64,000 nt of DNA, taken from Austropuccinia psidii (Eukaryota > Basidiomycota > Pucciniomycetes > Pucciniales > Sphaerophragmiaceae). A program made the position numbers and the translations under genes. Positions 11,840 through 24,010 of this stretch are shown here, one piece after another. The stretch's first letter is position 1. Each line of letters begins with the position of its first letter. The notes under the pieces were generated by a model. It saw only the letters and a program-made list of their open reading frames with translations. It was not told the origin of the DNA and searched no databases. The stretch is taken from positions 9,894,937 through 9,958,936 of the forward strand of contig JALGQZ010000009.1 of the NCBI GenBank assembly GCA_023105745.1. The letters run 5' to 3'.

Positions 11840-12621
11840 AAATCTTTGAAGTGTCTTATTTTCTCTTCTGTCTCTGATATTTTTTATAGTATTCTCATTG
11901 ATTTTGGTGCAACAAACTCCTTTATTGCAAAGAATTTTGTTCTCAAGTACTCATTGACTATGTCACAGCTCCCTAAAAAGATTCCTCTTTTCCTTCCGGA
12001 TTCCAATGAATCCCCTTCCTTGATCATCACCCATTATACCAAGTGGGTAGACTTGCCTTCCTTCCCAAGCTGTGAATGGGACTTTTCTATCATAGATTCA
12101 CCCAAAGGAGAAGACCTGATATTCAGCTATGATTTCCTCTACCATTTCAATCCCAATATTGATTGGAAAAATTGATTTATCACCTATGATTCTAGTGGTA
12201 TTAAATATTCTTCTAGTAATTCTTTGGCCACTGATGTCAACAGTGTTGCTCTGGCTGGTGACCTGAAGACACCTTCCCTTCCAGAATGCCATCTCAGTCA
12301 TTACTTAAATCAATAGATGATGTCTTCAAAGAGATAAAGGATGTTGGAGAAGATGTTGCTATATCTTCACTTCATCTCTTTCAAGGGGATATGGACCTTT
12401 CTCCCTTATCTTTTCATGCCTCCCTGGAGGAGCAGTGGGATGAGGAGGAAGAGCCACAGGAAATTGAAATTGTGTTTAAGGTAGTTTCTCCTGCTTATCA
12501 CCAATATTTGGATGTATTTCCCAAGGTGAAAGAAGAGAAACTTCCTCCACACTGTGCCTGTGATATTCATATTGAACTAAAGGGTCTTCTATCTCCAGTT
12601 GGTGTTATCTACTCATTATAA
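11840..12621 (+). pseudogene. pol: Element C protease and start of RT region, broken chromovirus
   Basis: The frame 11846-12175 contains an aspartic-protease-like block, LIDFGATNSFIA, where the usual DSG or DTG reads DFG. A second piece in another frame, 12286-12621, contains YHQYLDVFPK and ends with the GVIYSL block that precedes RT in Tf1/MAGGY-like elements. Stops and frame changes break it. The left part of the element is missing here because element 1 inserted at 11840. Confidence 0.75.
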
Positions 12622-15434
12622 AACCAATAGTCAGAAACACTGCGGGCCTACATTTCAGAGAATGTAGAGGAAGGTTTCATAAGGCCAAGCTCCTCCTCAA
12701 CAGGAGCACCTGTCCTTTTTGTCAAGAAAAGGATGGAGGCCTCTGTTTGTGTGTTGAATACCACAAGCTCAAAACTGTTACTAGGAAGAACAGGTATCCT
12801 GTTACTCCCATGAACAAGCTTCTTACCCTATTCAATGGCTCCACTATCTTCTCCAAGATAGATCTGTGTGGTGCATATAACCTTCTGAGAATCAAAGAGG
12901 TGGATGAGCACTTAACTGCCTTTAGAACCAAATATGTTAGTTATGAGTATTTGGCCATGCCATTTGGTTTGACCAATGCTCAAGCTTCCTTGCAGAATCT
13001 TGTGAATTACATATTTGCAGATTTCTTGGATGTTTTTGTTGTAGTTCATTTAGATGATATTATGGTCTTTTCCAGTTATAAGGAGGAACATGTCAAACAT
13101 GTGGCCTCTGTCCTCCAAAGACTGAGGGACAATAATTTGTTTGCCAAAGCCTCCAAGTGTGTATTCCATGCCTCAAGTGTGGAATACTTGGGCTATGTTG
13201 TTTCAAGTGATGGCCTCAAGATGGATGCTTCTAAAGTTCAGCAAATGCTCAATGCGCCTCAGCCAAAGAACATCAAGGCTCTTCAATCCTTTCTTGGCGT
13301 TGCCAATTTCTATTGTTGTTTCATTAAAAATTACTCCAAAAAAATCACTGCTCTCACTTCCCTTCTCAAAAAAGACTCTCCCTTTATCTTCAATGAGGAA
13401 GCTCTTAGCCAGTTTCAAATACTCAAAGAAGCATTCACCACTTCACCTATCCTTGCTCATTTCAATCCTTCTCTACCAGCTATTATAGAGACTGATGCTT
13501 CTGATTATGCCTTGGGAGCTGTACTGAGTCAGGTGAATGACTCAGGAAAGCCTCCCATTGCATTTGATAGTCGCAAGCTCCTCCCAGCTGAGCTCAACTA
13601 TGAAATTCATGAAAAAGAACTCATTGCCATAGTTTGGGCTCTCAAGCCCTGGAGAGCTTTTCTTCTTTCTCTTTCCAATTCTTTTGAAGTCTTGATAGGC
13701 CACTCTTCCCTTCAGTCTTTCATGTCTTCCAAAGTTCTTACTCGCCGTCAGGCCCATTGGGCTGAATGCTTTTCTGAGTTTCATTTCACTATTACTTACC
13801 GCCCAGGCAGGCTGGCCACTTTACCAGACGTCTTGCCATGCCGGGACAATGTGTACACAGAGAGGGGGGTAGACGTCATCAGCAAGAATCCTCAAAATTT
13901 ACATCAAGTAATCAAGCAAGATGGAATTCAAGAGTCAAGATTCTTCTCAATCAAAGTGGAACTATTGTCATATTTAGTTGACAAGATACAAGAAGAATTA
14001 TGGCAAGATAAAGACTAAAAAGAAATACTCAAGCAACTAGCAAGAGGTTAATTAGTTACAGATTATTCACTTGAACCTCAAGCCAAGCTATTATTATTCA
14101 AAGACAGAGTGGTAATCCCAAGCAATGAAGAAATCCAACTCAATATTCTTCATAAGCATCATGACTCACCATTGGCTGGCCATCCTGGCCAGAAGAAGAC
14201 CCTCAATCCCATCAAGAGCGACGTTTATTGGGCTGGCATGAATCAATTCATTAAGGAGTATGTGTCATCATGTCAGCAATGTTCAAGAAACAAGAAAATT
14301 CATCATAAGAAGTTTGGGTTACTCAAGACTCTTCAAATTCCATCCAGTCCTTGCAATCCTTTATCAATGGACTTCATCACTCAATTGCCACTGTCCAACA
14401 ACTTTGATTCAATTCTAGTAGTTGTGGATAGATTCTCAAAAATGTAAATCTTCAGTCCAGCTTATGGAACAATCACTGCCCTGTAATTAGCTCAAATCTT
14501 CATCAGCCATGTATCTTCCAAACATGGACTTTCAGTCAGTATTGTCAGTGATAAATGATGTTTAATTGTTTCATCATTCTGGACCAATTTATGTTGGCAG
14601 CTCAAGATATCAAGAGATCTTTCAACTGCTTTTCATCCCCAAACAGATGGACAGACAGAGAGGGTAAATAAGATTCTAGAACAATATCTTTGGATGTATG
14701 TCAGCTACCATCAAGATGACTGGCACACCTGGCTCCCTCTGGCTGAATTTTCCTACAATAATGCAGAACATTCATCAACAAAGCCATCCCCTTTTTTCAA
14801 CATTTATGGAAGAAATCCCAGCTTTGCCTCAATCCATATTTCTCAAGACTTACCTGCTGGAAATTTATCAACAAAACTCCAAACAGTACAGCAAGTTGTC
14901 AAAGAATAATTAGACTCTGCAATAAGGAGGTTCAAAAAGCATGCAGATAGAAATAGGTCAATTGCACCTGATTTCCAACCTGCAGACAAAGTATGGCTAG
15001 CTTCCAGTAACATCAAGACTACAAGAACCACCAAGAAACTTTCAGAAAGATGGCTGGGACCCTTTCAAGTCATTAAGAAGAGTGGAAGTCATGCTTATCA
15101 CCTCAAGTTTCCTTTGCAATGGAAGTCAGTTCACCCTGTATTCCATGTGTCATTACTAGAACCAGTCAAGCAGCCAAGCATCCCAAATCGTGATCAATTG
15201 CCACAACCACCAGTTCTAGTGGAGGAGCAAGAAGAATGGAAAGTGGCTCAGGTTCTGGACTCAAAACTCAAAAGAGGTCAATTATGGTATCTTGTAGAGT
15301 GGAAAGGATTCAGTGAATACCTAGAAAGAACAACTTGTGATCCAGCTTCCAACCTTACCATCTCACCAGACCTTTTCAAGGATTTCCATTTATTGTATCC
15401 AGACAATCCTGGCCCAATTACCTCAAGAGTTTGA
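12622..15434 (+). pseudogene. pol: Element C RT, RNase H, integrase and chromodomain (degenerate chromovirus pol)
   Basis: The main pieces share one frame: 12747-14018, 14109-14447, 14694-14909 and 15114-15434, separated by stops. Motifs: KKRDGGLCLCVEYHKL (split across frames near 12725), LAMPFGLTNA, HLDDIMVFS as RT catalytic box, FLGVANFY, ETDASDYALGAVLSQ (RNase H), an HHCC-type zinc domain ending CQQC, MDFITQLP and [12 protein letters not shown] of the integrase core. The C-terminal chromodomain has WYLVEWKGFSE. Chromodomains steer such integrases to particular chromatin. The RT is clearly different from families A and B and closer to classical fungal chromoviruses. Confidence 0.9.
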
Positions 15435-15850
15435 TTTTATGGTGCTTGGTGGGGAGAAGAGGTTATGAAAGTAAGTTCCTCTCCTGGCATGCACCTTTAA
15501 GGGGGTATTCTACCCAAATGTTGTTTCAACCACACCTTGGCCACGTTTTGAGCACTTGTCAATTCTTTGGAAATATTCAGAAGGCCTTACAACATAAATC
15601 CCCTTGAATTTGGACCTTTCATCAATATATGGCCAAATTAGTTTTTCTTTTTTATCTGTTATTTTTTATTCTTTTCCAGCTTATGCCAATCATATTTATT
15701 CATGACATTCATTACTTCAAAGTCAATTTTGGCAAAGCTATCTATTTTATGTTGCTTGGTAGGGAGTGGAAGTTATGAAAGTAAGTTCTATCTCTTGGTA
15801 TGCATCCCTGAGGGTTCTACTTCTTGTAAAACATCACCTTAGCCACTCTG
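15435..15850 (+). repeat. Duplicated about 100-bp segment downstream of element C pol
   Basis: The stretch starting TTATGGTGCTTGGTGGGGAG (about 15434-15545) is repeated with changes at about 15747-15845. Both copies contain TTATGAAAGTAAGTTC and end in a CTTRGCCAC-like block. The spacing is about 313 bp. No ORF of note lies between them. Confidence 0.7.
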
Positions 15851-16140
15851 TGAGCATCAAATGCTTGGTTTTTATCTTTCAGACAATTCTTGGCCAAAAT
15901 CAAGCAACTCACCACAAGAAGGACAACCTCAGGAATTTTTTTATTTCTTTTTCTATATTCTCATTTTCTATCATTTTCTTTCTTTTCTTTACTTGTATAT
16001 TTATTTTTATTTCTTTTTAAAGCGGCAGCATCCCCTCCCAAATGATGTATTGGGAGGTTCCATTTATTTATTTATTTTATTTTAGTATCTTATAAGAGTG
16101 GGGATAGAATTCAAACCAAAAACAAACAAGGACTAGGAAA
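15851..16140. other. T-rich spacer between pol and the antisense ORF
   Basis: This is a pyrimidine-rich tract on the plus strand (about 15935-16020), then a short GGGAGG/CCTCCC inverted pair near 16035-16060. No gene seen. Confidence 0.5.
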
Positions 16141-17355
16141 CTAGTTATCTCTACCCAAATGATCAAACGTTTTCTGGAAATCGTTAATCAACTCATCTTC
16201 ATACCAGTCAAGCTTTGCAGCCATTTCTTCAGAAGCAGTCCCTGGAATATTGCTATCATTAGCATACATAATCACCTCCCTACTATTTCTATCAACCCTC
16301 CTAGATAACCTGGCCACAGCATCCTGATTTTCACTTGCGGTATTTGGATCCTCTCTGGTAACTTGGATGGGCCATTGATCTCTACACTGAAACACTTGAG
16401 AACCAGGAAATGACAAAGGAGAAAGTTCTTCTCCTCTTCTACTGGTACTGGTCACAGGTTGGAGTTGTTGTGAGGTGACTATGGGTGAGTTCCTGGGCTG
16501 TTGGATGGGGTATGGTCTTAATTCTGGATTCAAGGCAGGCCTTGTGTGGGAAGAGTGTGGTGAAGCGGGAGGAATGGTAGCAAGAGTGTGTTGGAAGTTT
16601 CTGGGGGTACTGGGGGTGATTTGACTTTGGAATCTCTTGGCAGGAGGCTACAAAGGAGAAGTATTGGATGGGTGACCAGCATAATTAGGAACCACCTCAA
16701 CTTCTTCACCATCCAGCTCATCACTACCTTCAGAATCTGGATCAGGTGGGGAATTGGAAATCTGTCTTATTCTTTTCACTATGCCTTCAGTGTTGATCTT
16801 GGAAATTGGGACTTCTGAGCTGAAGTATATCGGCCTACCACCAACTGGGATAGGCCCTCCAACATTGGTCCACCTGGCCATATCCCTCTGCCTAGAACCA
16901 GTCACTGAATAAGGATATCAACATCCATTTCAAGTAAGAAAATCATTTCACTAACAAGCAGAATACCCTGAAGTAACATCAAGAGTAGGGGCCTCAGAAA
17001 CTTGGACCTCTTTTCCAAACTTCCCATCTTTCTTACTCCACAAGTACCTCCTGACATTTGAAGCTTGTTTCCCATTACGGCAGCATGGCTTCTTCCCAAT
17101 GAAGCAGTAGTTGAATTTTGAAGATCTGGGATTGTAATGTTCAAAACACTCCTTTCCCTTTGTCAAACATTCAGTAAAATCAGGATCAAGAACTTCAACT
17201 GCCTTTTAACCATCATAAGTTTGGGTGTGATCAAAATGACCAAAAGAAGCCATTGATGGTGAAGAAAATTGACTGAGAATGCCAGAACAATGAAGGAAAG
17301 ATGGTGGAGGTGCATAAGGGGAAGATTCAGTGAGTTTAGTCAGTTTGGAACTCAT
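16141..17355 (-). pseudogene. Antisense Cys-rich ORF of element C, two exons, two nonsense codons
   Basis: The ATG complement is at 17353-17355 and TAG at 16141-16143. Exon 1 is 17355-16956, an intron of 51 nt (donor GTTAGT, acceptor TTCAG) spans 16955-16905, and exon 2 is 16904-16141. Splicing keeps one frame for 388 codons, broken by TAA near 17207 and TAG near 16650. Exon 1 has a cysteine cluster (CLTKGKECF, YCFIGKKPCC) followed by VRRYLWSKKDG. Exon 2 has GGPIPVGGRPIY, an acidic patch (SEGSDELDGEEVEV), a Pro/Ser/Gln-rich linker and an acidic C-terminus. I recognise this as a highly repeated predicted protein of rust genomes. Its function is unknown. It lies between pol and the 3' LTR, on the opposite strand. 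Confidence 0.7.
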
Positions 17356-18289
17356 GACTAAGGAATATGCAAGGAGTCAGATTAAATCACTTCAAGTCTG
17401 AAAAAATTACCTCAAGGAAGTGGGGGCCATAACTCAATGATAGCCCCCCCTCAAAGTCCATGTCTCTCTTGGACTGAATTCACTACCGTGGACCTCCCCT
17501 GCAACTTTGGGGAGGTCACAATCTTTATGGTCCTGGACCCTTCTAGTGGGCCCAGGCCCTGTAGGGGATTAATTGGGCCATGGGCTATTTCAATAGTCCC
17601 ATGGGACCCCTGAAGCCCCAGCAAATGTGGGCTTAGGGGTCATTTTAGGTCCTGGGGGTCTCCAATGTCCACCACAACCCGCAGACCACAGTGCATGGTC
17701 CACAGGCTGTAGGACCCCAAAATCAACCCAAGACCAAAAAGGGCCAAAAAATGGGCTGAATCCATAAGAAGGGCCATGACCCAAAATCAATGGTAGGGCC
17801 AATTGGGTCCCAAATCCACACCTATAGTCATTTTCAGTGACAAAGGGGACAATACCTTCCCTTGAAGACTTTTGAAGGAATTCCAATCAGGGAAAGAAGG
17901 GCCAAAACATCAGTTTGGCCTGTTCACAATGAGGTATATGAACATCTATACTCATTGGCCATCAAATTTTAATCAGAAGAGCTCTATGGCACTCATTTTG
18001 GGATACAACCCAAAGGCCATGCCTTGAAAGGAAGTAAATGACTGAATCCAAAAGAAGAAGCATATTTTGAAGTTGAAAGCACTTACTCAACTTGAAAGAA
18101 GGTGTGAGATAATTCAAATCAATTATTACAGTGAAGAAATGAAGAGTGTATTCTCAGGATAATGGTCAAGAGGAAAATATAATCAAAAAGTAAGCTTTTT
18201 GAAAAGAAAATGGGAGGATAGTGAAATGCCACTCAACAGTGGCGGGTATTATGGTGTTCAGGAGCCCACCAGTTTCAAGAGGGTGATAC
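17356..18289. other. Element C region between antisense ORF and 3' LTR
   Basis: This stretch is less AT-rich than its surroundings, with GGGCC and GGCCC runs at 17430-17880. It would contain the promoter of the antisense ORF. The open frame at 17590-17886 (minus) is probably incidental. The purine tract CAAGAGGGTGATAC (18276-18289) directly before the LTR is the probable plus-strand primer. Confidence 0.5.
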
Positions 18290-19052
18290 TGTAACAACCA
18301 CTAATCAGGGGTAAGGGTATTCATACTTACACCCACTTAAACACCTCAAAACAGCAAATCCACTGTGTGTATCAGCATTCAATTTCAGAAATCTTCTTTG
18401 CTGAAACATGCATACAGTCTGGTTCATCAATACAGCTTGTCAATACTTGTACAGGTTGGAATTACCCAATACAGTTTGGATGCACCATCCCCAAACTGTA
18501 TGATAACTCAATACCACCACTCCTCTTGTACAGATCCTGTACAGCCATACAGGACCTGTATTGGCCAGACTCAATTTAATAATCAAATCTTCTCATGAAA
18601 ATTCTCTGTCTGGATCAGGGCTAGTGATTCTCACATATACCAGCCCCTCTTTCTCCCCCTGGGGACTTTTCCCTGGTTAATTAATTTAGTATATTTATTA
18701 TTTTATAATTATTCTTATCCTTATTTTGGGTATTATAATTATTTGATTTTAATTTATTCTTAGCCTTTTTTCTTTATTTGCCTGTACAGTATTAGTTGGG
18801 TGTTCATATCACTATTAACCCTTCTCTTTCCATTCTTACAGGTGGAAACAGTGGACTTGGACTTGTTTTTGGTTGTCTCTTTTATTCTTACCCTTATTAT
18901 TTGTTGCTGCTTTCCTTATATTCTTTTATTTAGTAATTTCTCTCTGAACACTCTTCAGTGTACTCTTCTCTGACCATATCTTGAGCCCTCCATAAGTAAG
19001 TCCCAGTTTACTGAGTTCCAGGACCTCTTTACTTAGAAGATCCCCTGTGACA
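18290..19052 (+). repeat. 3' LTR of element C
   Basis: TGTAACAACC ... CCTGTGACA, 763 bp, directly after a purine tract. It contains CCTGTACAG and CCTGTATTGG motifs and a TTATT-rich middle. The flanking sequence after 19052 (AAATT) is A2-type LTR, so element C seems to have inserted there. The 5' LTR is outside the window. Confidence 0.7.
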
Positions 19053-20500
19053 AAATTCTATTTTTGATATGAAAACAGTCTAGGGGGACAAAAAACATCA
19101 AAGAGAGCCAGGGTACCCAACTTCTGAGGCCTCTGAGGCATGGATAGCCCTAAATCTTGGATCCATGGCTGATCCTGGCCCAATTAGTATACCAAAGCCT
19201 TTTGGTAACTTGGTTACCAAGCTAAAATCTCATCAAATCATAATAAAATAGCAAATAAGCTGCTATTTTGATGTGCCAAGGAGGTAAAGAGCAGCTTAGA
19301 CTCCTTTAAACATGTCAATTCTTAATTATTTTACATGGATAAACCCTAAAAGAGTAATTGAAACCCTCTTTGGAGTAGTATCCATTGATTTACCTCATAG
19401 CAACCAGCAATATAGTGCTATTTGCAATTCTACATAGAAATGAGGTCAAAACTTCAAAAATACATTAAAAATACAATTCTTAATTAGTCTTTCTGAAAAT
19501 TTTTGGGACCAATTAAGAAAAGTATAATTCAGATAAAAATCAAAAATAATCATACTTTTCTAAGTAAAGTTAGAAGGTTTACTTAAAGTCAGTCTTTTGA
19601 TGATTCCACATGAAACACTGAATCTTCAAAAATTCACAGAAAATACACTCTGTGATGAAACTTCAAGTAACATTGATAAGTTTGAGAAGTTATTTTTTAT
19701 TTTGAGATAAAAGAAGATTTACATTTGTTACTCCTTTTATTCTCAACCATATTTGGGTTGGTAGTCATGTAAAAGCATCAATTAAGTAATTATGATAATC
19801 TTACATGATGACAGAGGATTCAATCATTAATCCCAAAGGTTTTACTACTTTCTCACTCACTGGTTTTTTAGTTTGCTCCATGGCATGCCTCTTTGAGCTT
19901 TCTTATACTTAAAAGAGAACTCCTCTTGCTGTTTTTTGCAAATCATCACATTATTCAAATATACCATTCTTACCAACAAGTAAGTATTAGTTAATCTTTT
20001 GTTGTGTTTTATGCTTTCATAATCAATCAGAAAGACGTGAAACTTTAGAAATCAACTATATATTGTTGTAATACTCTTATAAATCTATTTTGATCCATTA
20101 AATCCCCAATTATCTGTCAAATTTCTCTGCTATTATCTTTAATAAGTTCTTTGTAGTATTAGTGAGTGTTTTGTCTTAATTCTTAAAGTTTTTCTCTAGT
20201 AATAGTTTTCTTCCAGAATTGTATATATAATTATTCTTGCAAAAGGTAATTATATATTATAATAATTTTATTATTTTAATAAAGAAGTTTTATTATTAAA
20301 TACTTCTTGTAATTGATTCTTGTATACAATTACTGCTTACTGTTATAATCACTAGTAGTTTATAACAAGTAAAAGAAATAATTAATTAATTATTTAATTG
20401 TTTTTATAGTAAGGCTTATTCTTATATTTCATAAGAACAGTCATAGTACTGTTGATTAATAGTAATATTATCAACAGTTTCATAGAAACATCTTATAACA
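19053..20500 (+). repeat. A2-type LTR remnant (right part)
   Basis: It aligns with the body of family A LTRs: GGGTACCCAAC near 19110 matches 10195, and the end CAGTCATAGTACTG ... TTTCATAG ... TAACA matches the end of element 1. Its left part is missing, replaced by LTR C. It shares further sequence with about 40100-41354. Confidence 0.7.
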
Positions 20501-20505
20501 AAATT

Positions 20506-21954
20506 TGTCAGACTGAGTCTAAGATGAAGCCAATAAAGACTAATTACAAGCTTTAACTATCACTGTGACACAGTTAAAATAATTAAAAACATTTGTTTTA
20601 ATGATTACAAGGGTTGACAATGAGGTATACAGGGCTTTACTATTGAGGAATAGTGGTGGTGAGCACCGTTGAAAGCCCTGGGTGCAATAATTATCAGTTG
20701 GTTTGCTATAATAACTCCTACACTAATAAATATTATGATTATAACCTGATTATTTTCCAATATTATAGCTGTTATTGACAGTTGTACTATATATGAACTC
20801 AAGAGAAGGCTGAGGAAACATTTTCTGGTGGAGAAAAGGCCCCTTTTTATCCTAAGCTTGGGTTAAAAAGTCTTCTAGACCTTTCCACATAGCTGAAGTG
20901 AAGATTTTTCACTTCCAAGGATTGGCATGTGGTTTTGACAAGGCCTGTATAGCCTTTATTTGGCTCAGATGTGGTTTTGAAACCACATCTGAGCAGTTTT
21001 CACCAATACAGGGTGAAAACCTTCATCTAGGGACCACATAGCCCTTTTCTGACGTGTATTATGCGTAGAATACTGTACAGGACCTGTGCAGGACCCCACT
21101 ATTGGCCAAACTATGAGATATTTAAGTATAAACAATATTATTTGTCTGTTTGACACCTCATAATGATAGGTGTGGGATATTATCCCACAGTAAGGCTGTT
21201 TTGGTCTAACTGTGGGATTTCGACCTCAAAACTGCCATAACTTTGTTATTTTGTGAGATATCAAGCTCAATGTTGGTTCATTGCATAGCCCTGGATGTGT
21301 TCTAAAAAATGGTACCTCATTTGATATGGTTATCATTATATATGCCAAACTTATTCTATGCACAAGATGTTTTGTACATATGTATGATTTGCTTAAAAGC
21401 TGTATGGAGCTTGTTCACCCCATACCTTTTATTCTAGATAGGATATGGGGAAATGAATGGCACCATAAGATAGCCCTTATTGTTCCCTTTCCAAAAGGAC
21501 CCCACTTCAGGTATCTCAAACTAAAACTGTAGACATTAGATGAGAGGTCAATATTTTATTCACCCTTATTTGACCTTATTTTGGCCATAACTCCTGTAGT
21601 TCTGGTGCTAGCTAAATTTGGCTAGTAAGATTGGATTGCCCTTACTTAGTGCTTCAATTTTGATACCCATTTAATGTGGTTAGGCCTATTCCTCTGCATT
21701 TCATATGAGAGGCAAAAAATGAGGTTTATGCTTAGCAACAGCTTTGAGATGGAATAACTTTGCTATTCCTTGTCCTATGGTGATGGGACTTTTTTATTTT
21801 GAAATTGGTGGGTTTCCTCTGCCTTTTGATACCTTTTGAGCTTATTTGGCTCAGATCCATTTTTTGGTGATATCTTGGCTTTACCATTGGTTTATGGTAT
21901 ATGGCTGTCATGCTTGTGCTCTGGTTTTGAGTCATAGGCTGACAAAATTTAACA
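20506..21954 (-). mobile_element. Solo LTR, family B, minus strand
   Basis: On the minus strand it reads TGTCAGCC ... TCTGACA, 1449 bp. It is flanked by the duplication AAATT (20501-20505 and 21955-21959), directly at the right end of the A2 LTR. The 12-bp-stem hairpin CAGATGTGGTTT is intact near 20967-20992. It is more diverged from the other B LTRs than they are from each other. Confidence 0.93.
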
Positions 21955-21959
21955 ATTTG

Positions 21960-22629
21960 AAAAAAAATAAGGTAAGTTTTAGTTAGTAGCTTTTTTCTTT
22001 ATTTAAACAATAATTAAACTCAATGCACAAGGGTATTGAAGCTGAAAAAAACTGTTTATGATTAAAATGTTTCAAAAAACTGAAAAACACTAACAAACAT
22101 TTAAGAATATACTTAGATGAATATTTTAAATAATTGAGATAAAATTACAGATATTCAAGATAAAGAATACTACTCTAAATCAAAAAAACTCTTGGCTATA
22201 AATTAAGCTTAAAAGACTTGTCAAAATAATTTTTGCAAAAAATGTATCTGTTAGTAATGAGTAATAAGAAAGAAATTGTTTTATTAAGCAAGAAAATACT
22301 TAATTAATAGTTTATACCTTTTCAAAGGTATCTAAATTATATAAGAGGATAAAAATGAATAGTTGAAGACTTGGCTGGAAATGTGTCCTTTCTAAGAAGA
22401 ACCTTCTTATATATTGAAGTTTTGCAATCAAAAAAAGTAGAAAATTTTTTTTTGCAATGGTGGGAACATTGGGAGTGTGTTGATTTGATCCAATTTGGAA
22501 GGAAAATTGATTTCATATAAATATTCTCCACAGATCTTAATTAGAGAAGTTTCTTTCCCTGTTAGGAATTATTTTCATTCAAGACCCTCTTTAATTAATG
22601 AGTAATGGATATTCTATGTACAAGGAGAC
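21960..22629. other. AT-rich DNA without recognised features
   Basis: No ORF with protein-like composition, no LTR boundary and no RNA gene seen. Confidence 0.5.
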
Positions 22630-22860
22630 AAACAATGCTCATGGAAAGTCCAAAATCTTCAATTTCAATTGAGTAAAATTCTGAATGTTCAAAGTGGCTG
22701 AAATTATCTTCAAAAAATTTCTCAGGTTAGAACCAAGGTTAAGACTCAGTTTAAAAGCTTGTTTGAGCTGGGCTGGACCTCCACCCCTGCCAGATGGGGT
22801 AGCCTTTTTCATTGTGCCTGTTTGAAGCTTCAAGAGTGTGTGAGGCCAAATTTCCCACAT
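22630..22860 (+). repeat. Dispersed repeat R, copy 1
   Basis: It contains CAATTGAGTAAAATTC, AACCAAGGTT and GGACCTCCACCCCTGCCAG. The same order of motifs is found inverted at about 23835-24010, and its last part again at 29385-29465. Copies 1 and 2 face each other across about 1 kb. The identity is unknown; it could be a non-autonomous DNA transposon end. Confidence 0.6.
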
Positions 22861-23834
22861 ACCCCTTGCACAAAATCATTTGTAATACTGCATTAATATC
22901 CTTAATATTTAATTTATTATAATTGAGACTTTGGAAGGGCAAAAATTAAATTTTAGATTAGATTCAGGGTTGAACCAGCTCCATAGCATAGTAGTAAAAC
23001 CCCTCAGATCAAAGGCTAGTATTTATTGGTAGAGACCTTAAGATATTTCATTATGATTATTGTTTTTTTGGAATGGAGTAGTATTAATGAGTTTTTCCAA
23101 TTCATAAGCGCAATACCTCAAATGTGGTCCATGAAATAAGCAAGGCTTTTCTGAAACATTAAGCCAAAAAATGTGAAAGATGAGATTCATTCAACAAGTT
23201 AAATTTTTTCAACTTCAAGGGCTAGATCCATATAGAATATTTTCACCAATTTACAAGTTCTTTTCATAACATAGGCATCTTCAATTTATCTATGTGATTT
23301 TCAACTATCATAAGTAGAACACCTATATCTTCCAAAGATTCCAGTTATTAGTGCATTGAATGAAATGATACAGAAGGAAATCCAAACATGGATCTGAATG
23401 AAAAAATCCATGTTGGTGGTAATTTTTGATTAATGTTCACTTCACGTTATGACCATGTTTTAACTGCAGCACCTGATCCCAGGGTCTGCCCTTTTTTCAT
23501 GGTGAGTAGTGTCCTGTAAATTTTCAATTCCATTGGACATGTAAGCTTTGAGTATAATACATTTAGATTTATCAAGATTAAAAAATTGTTCAAATTCATA
23601 TTTGAAGGGGTGAAGGACTGATTTCTGTGCAGGCACCACACTCTCCCATATTCCTTGCTACCAGGCACATTACATTTGGCCAGAAATTGAGCAAAAGGGT
23701 CTATTGCTCAATTTATCATCAGGTTTCAATACCAACCAGGGAAGCTTTAACTGTTTCAAAGTGTTTAAAACTCCCCTTAATTCTAAGAAAATCTCATCAA
23801 GAAATATAACAGCTTTAGATAATTAATACACACA
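22861..23834. other. Interior between inverted copies of repeat R
   Basis: AT-rich sequence. No convincing transposase or other gene; open frames are short and low in complexity. Confidence 0.4.
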
Positions 23835-24010
23835 TTCACCATGAAAAAAAAAGCTATCCCTGCCAGCAGGGGCAGCAGGTCCAACCTGCTTTCAACCTTG
23901 GTTTTAATCCTGTTTCTAACCTTTAAATATTTTTGCAGCTACTTTCAGCCACAGGTTTGGTGATTTGGAATTTTACTCAATTGACAAAGAAGATCATGGA
24001 TTTTTCACGT
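23835..24010 (-). repeat. Dispersed repeat R, copy 2 (inverted)
   Basis: The reverse complement contains CAATTGAGTAAAATTCC, AACCAAGGTTGAAAGC and GGACCTGCTGCCCCTG in the same order as copy 1, followed by a T-run and CATGGTG. Matching extends over roughly 180 bp with substitutions and small gaps. Confidence 0.6.

Noticed and set aside
17590..17886. 98-codon minus-strand Trp/Pro/Gly-rich ORF
   Set aside because: No ATG context or homology I can support; the GC-rich patch explains openness.
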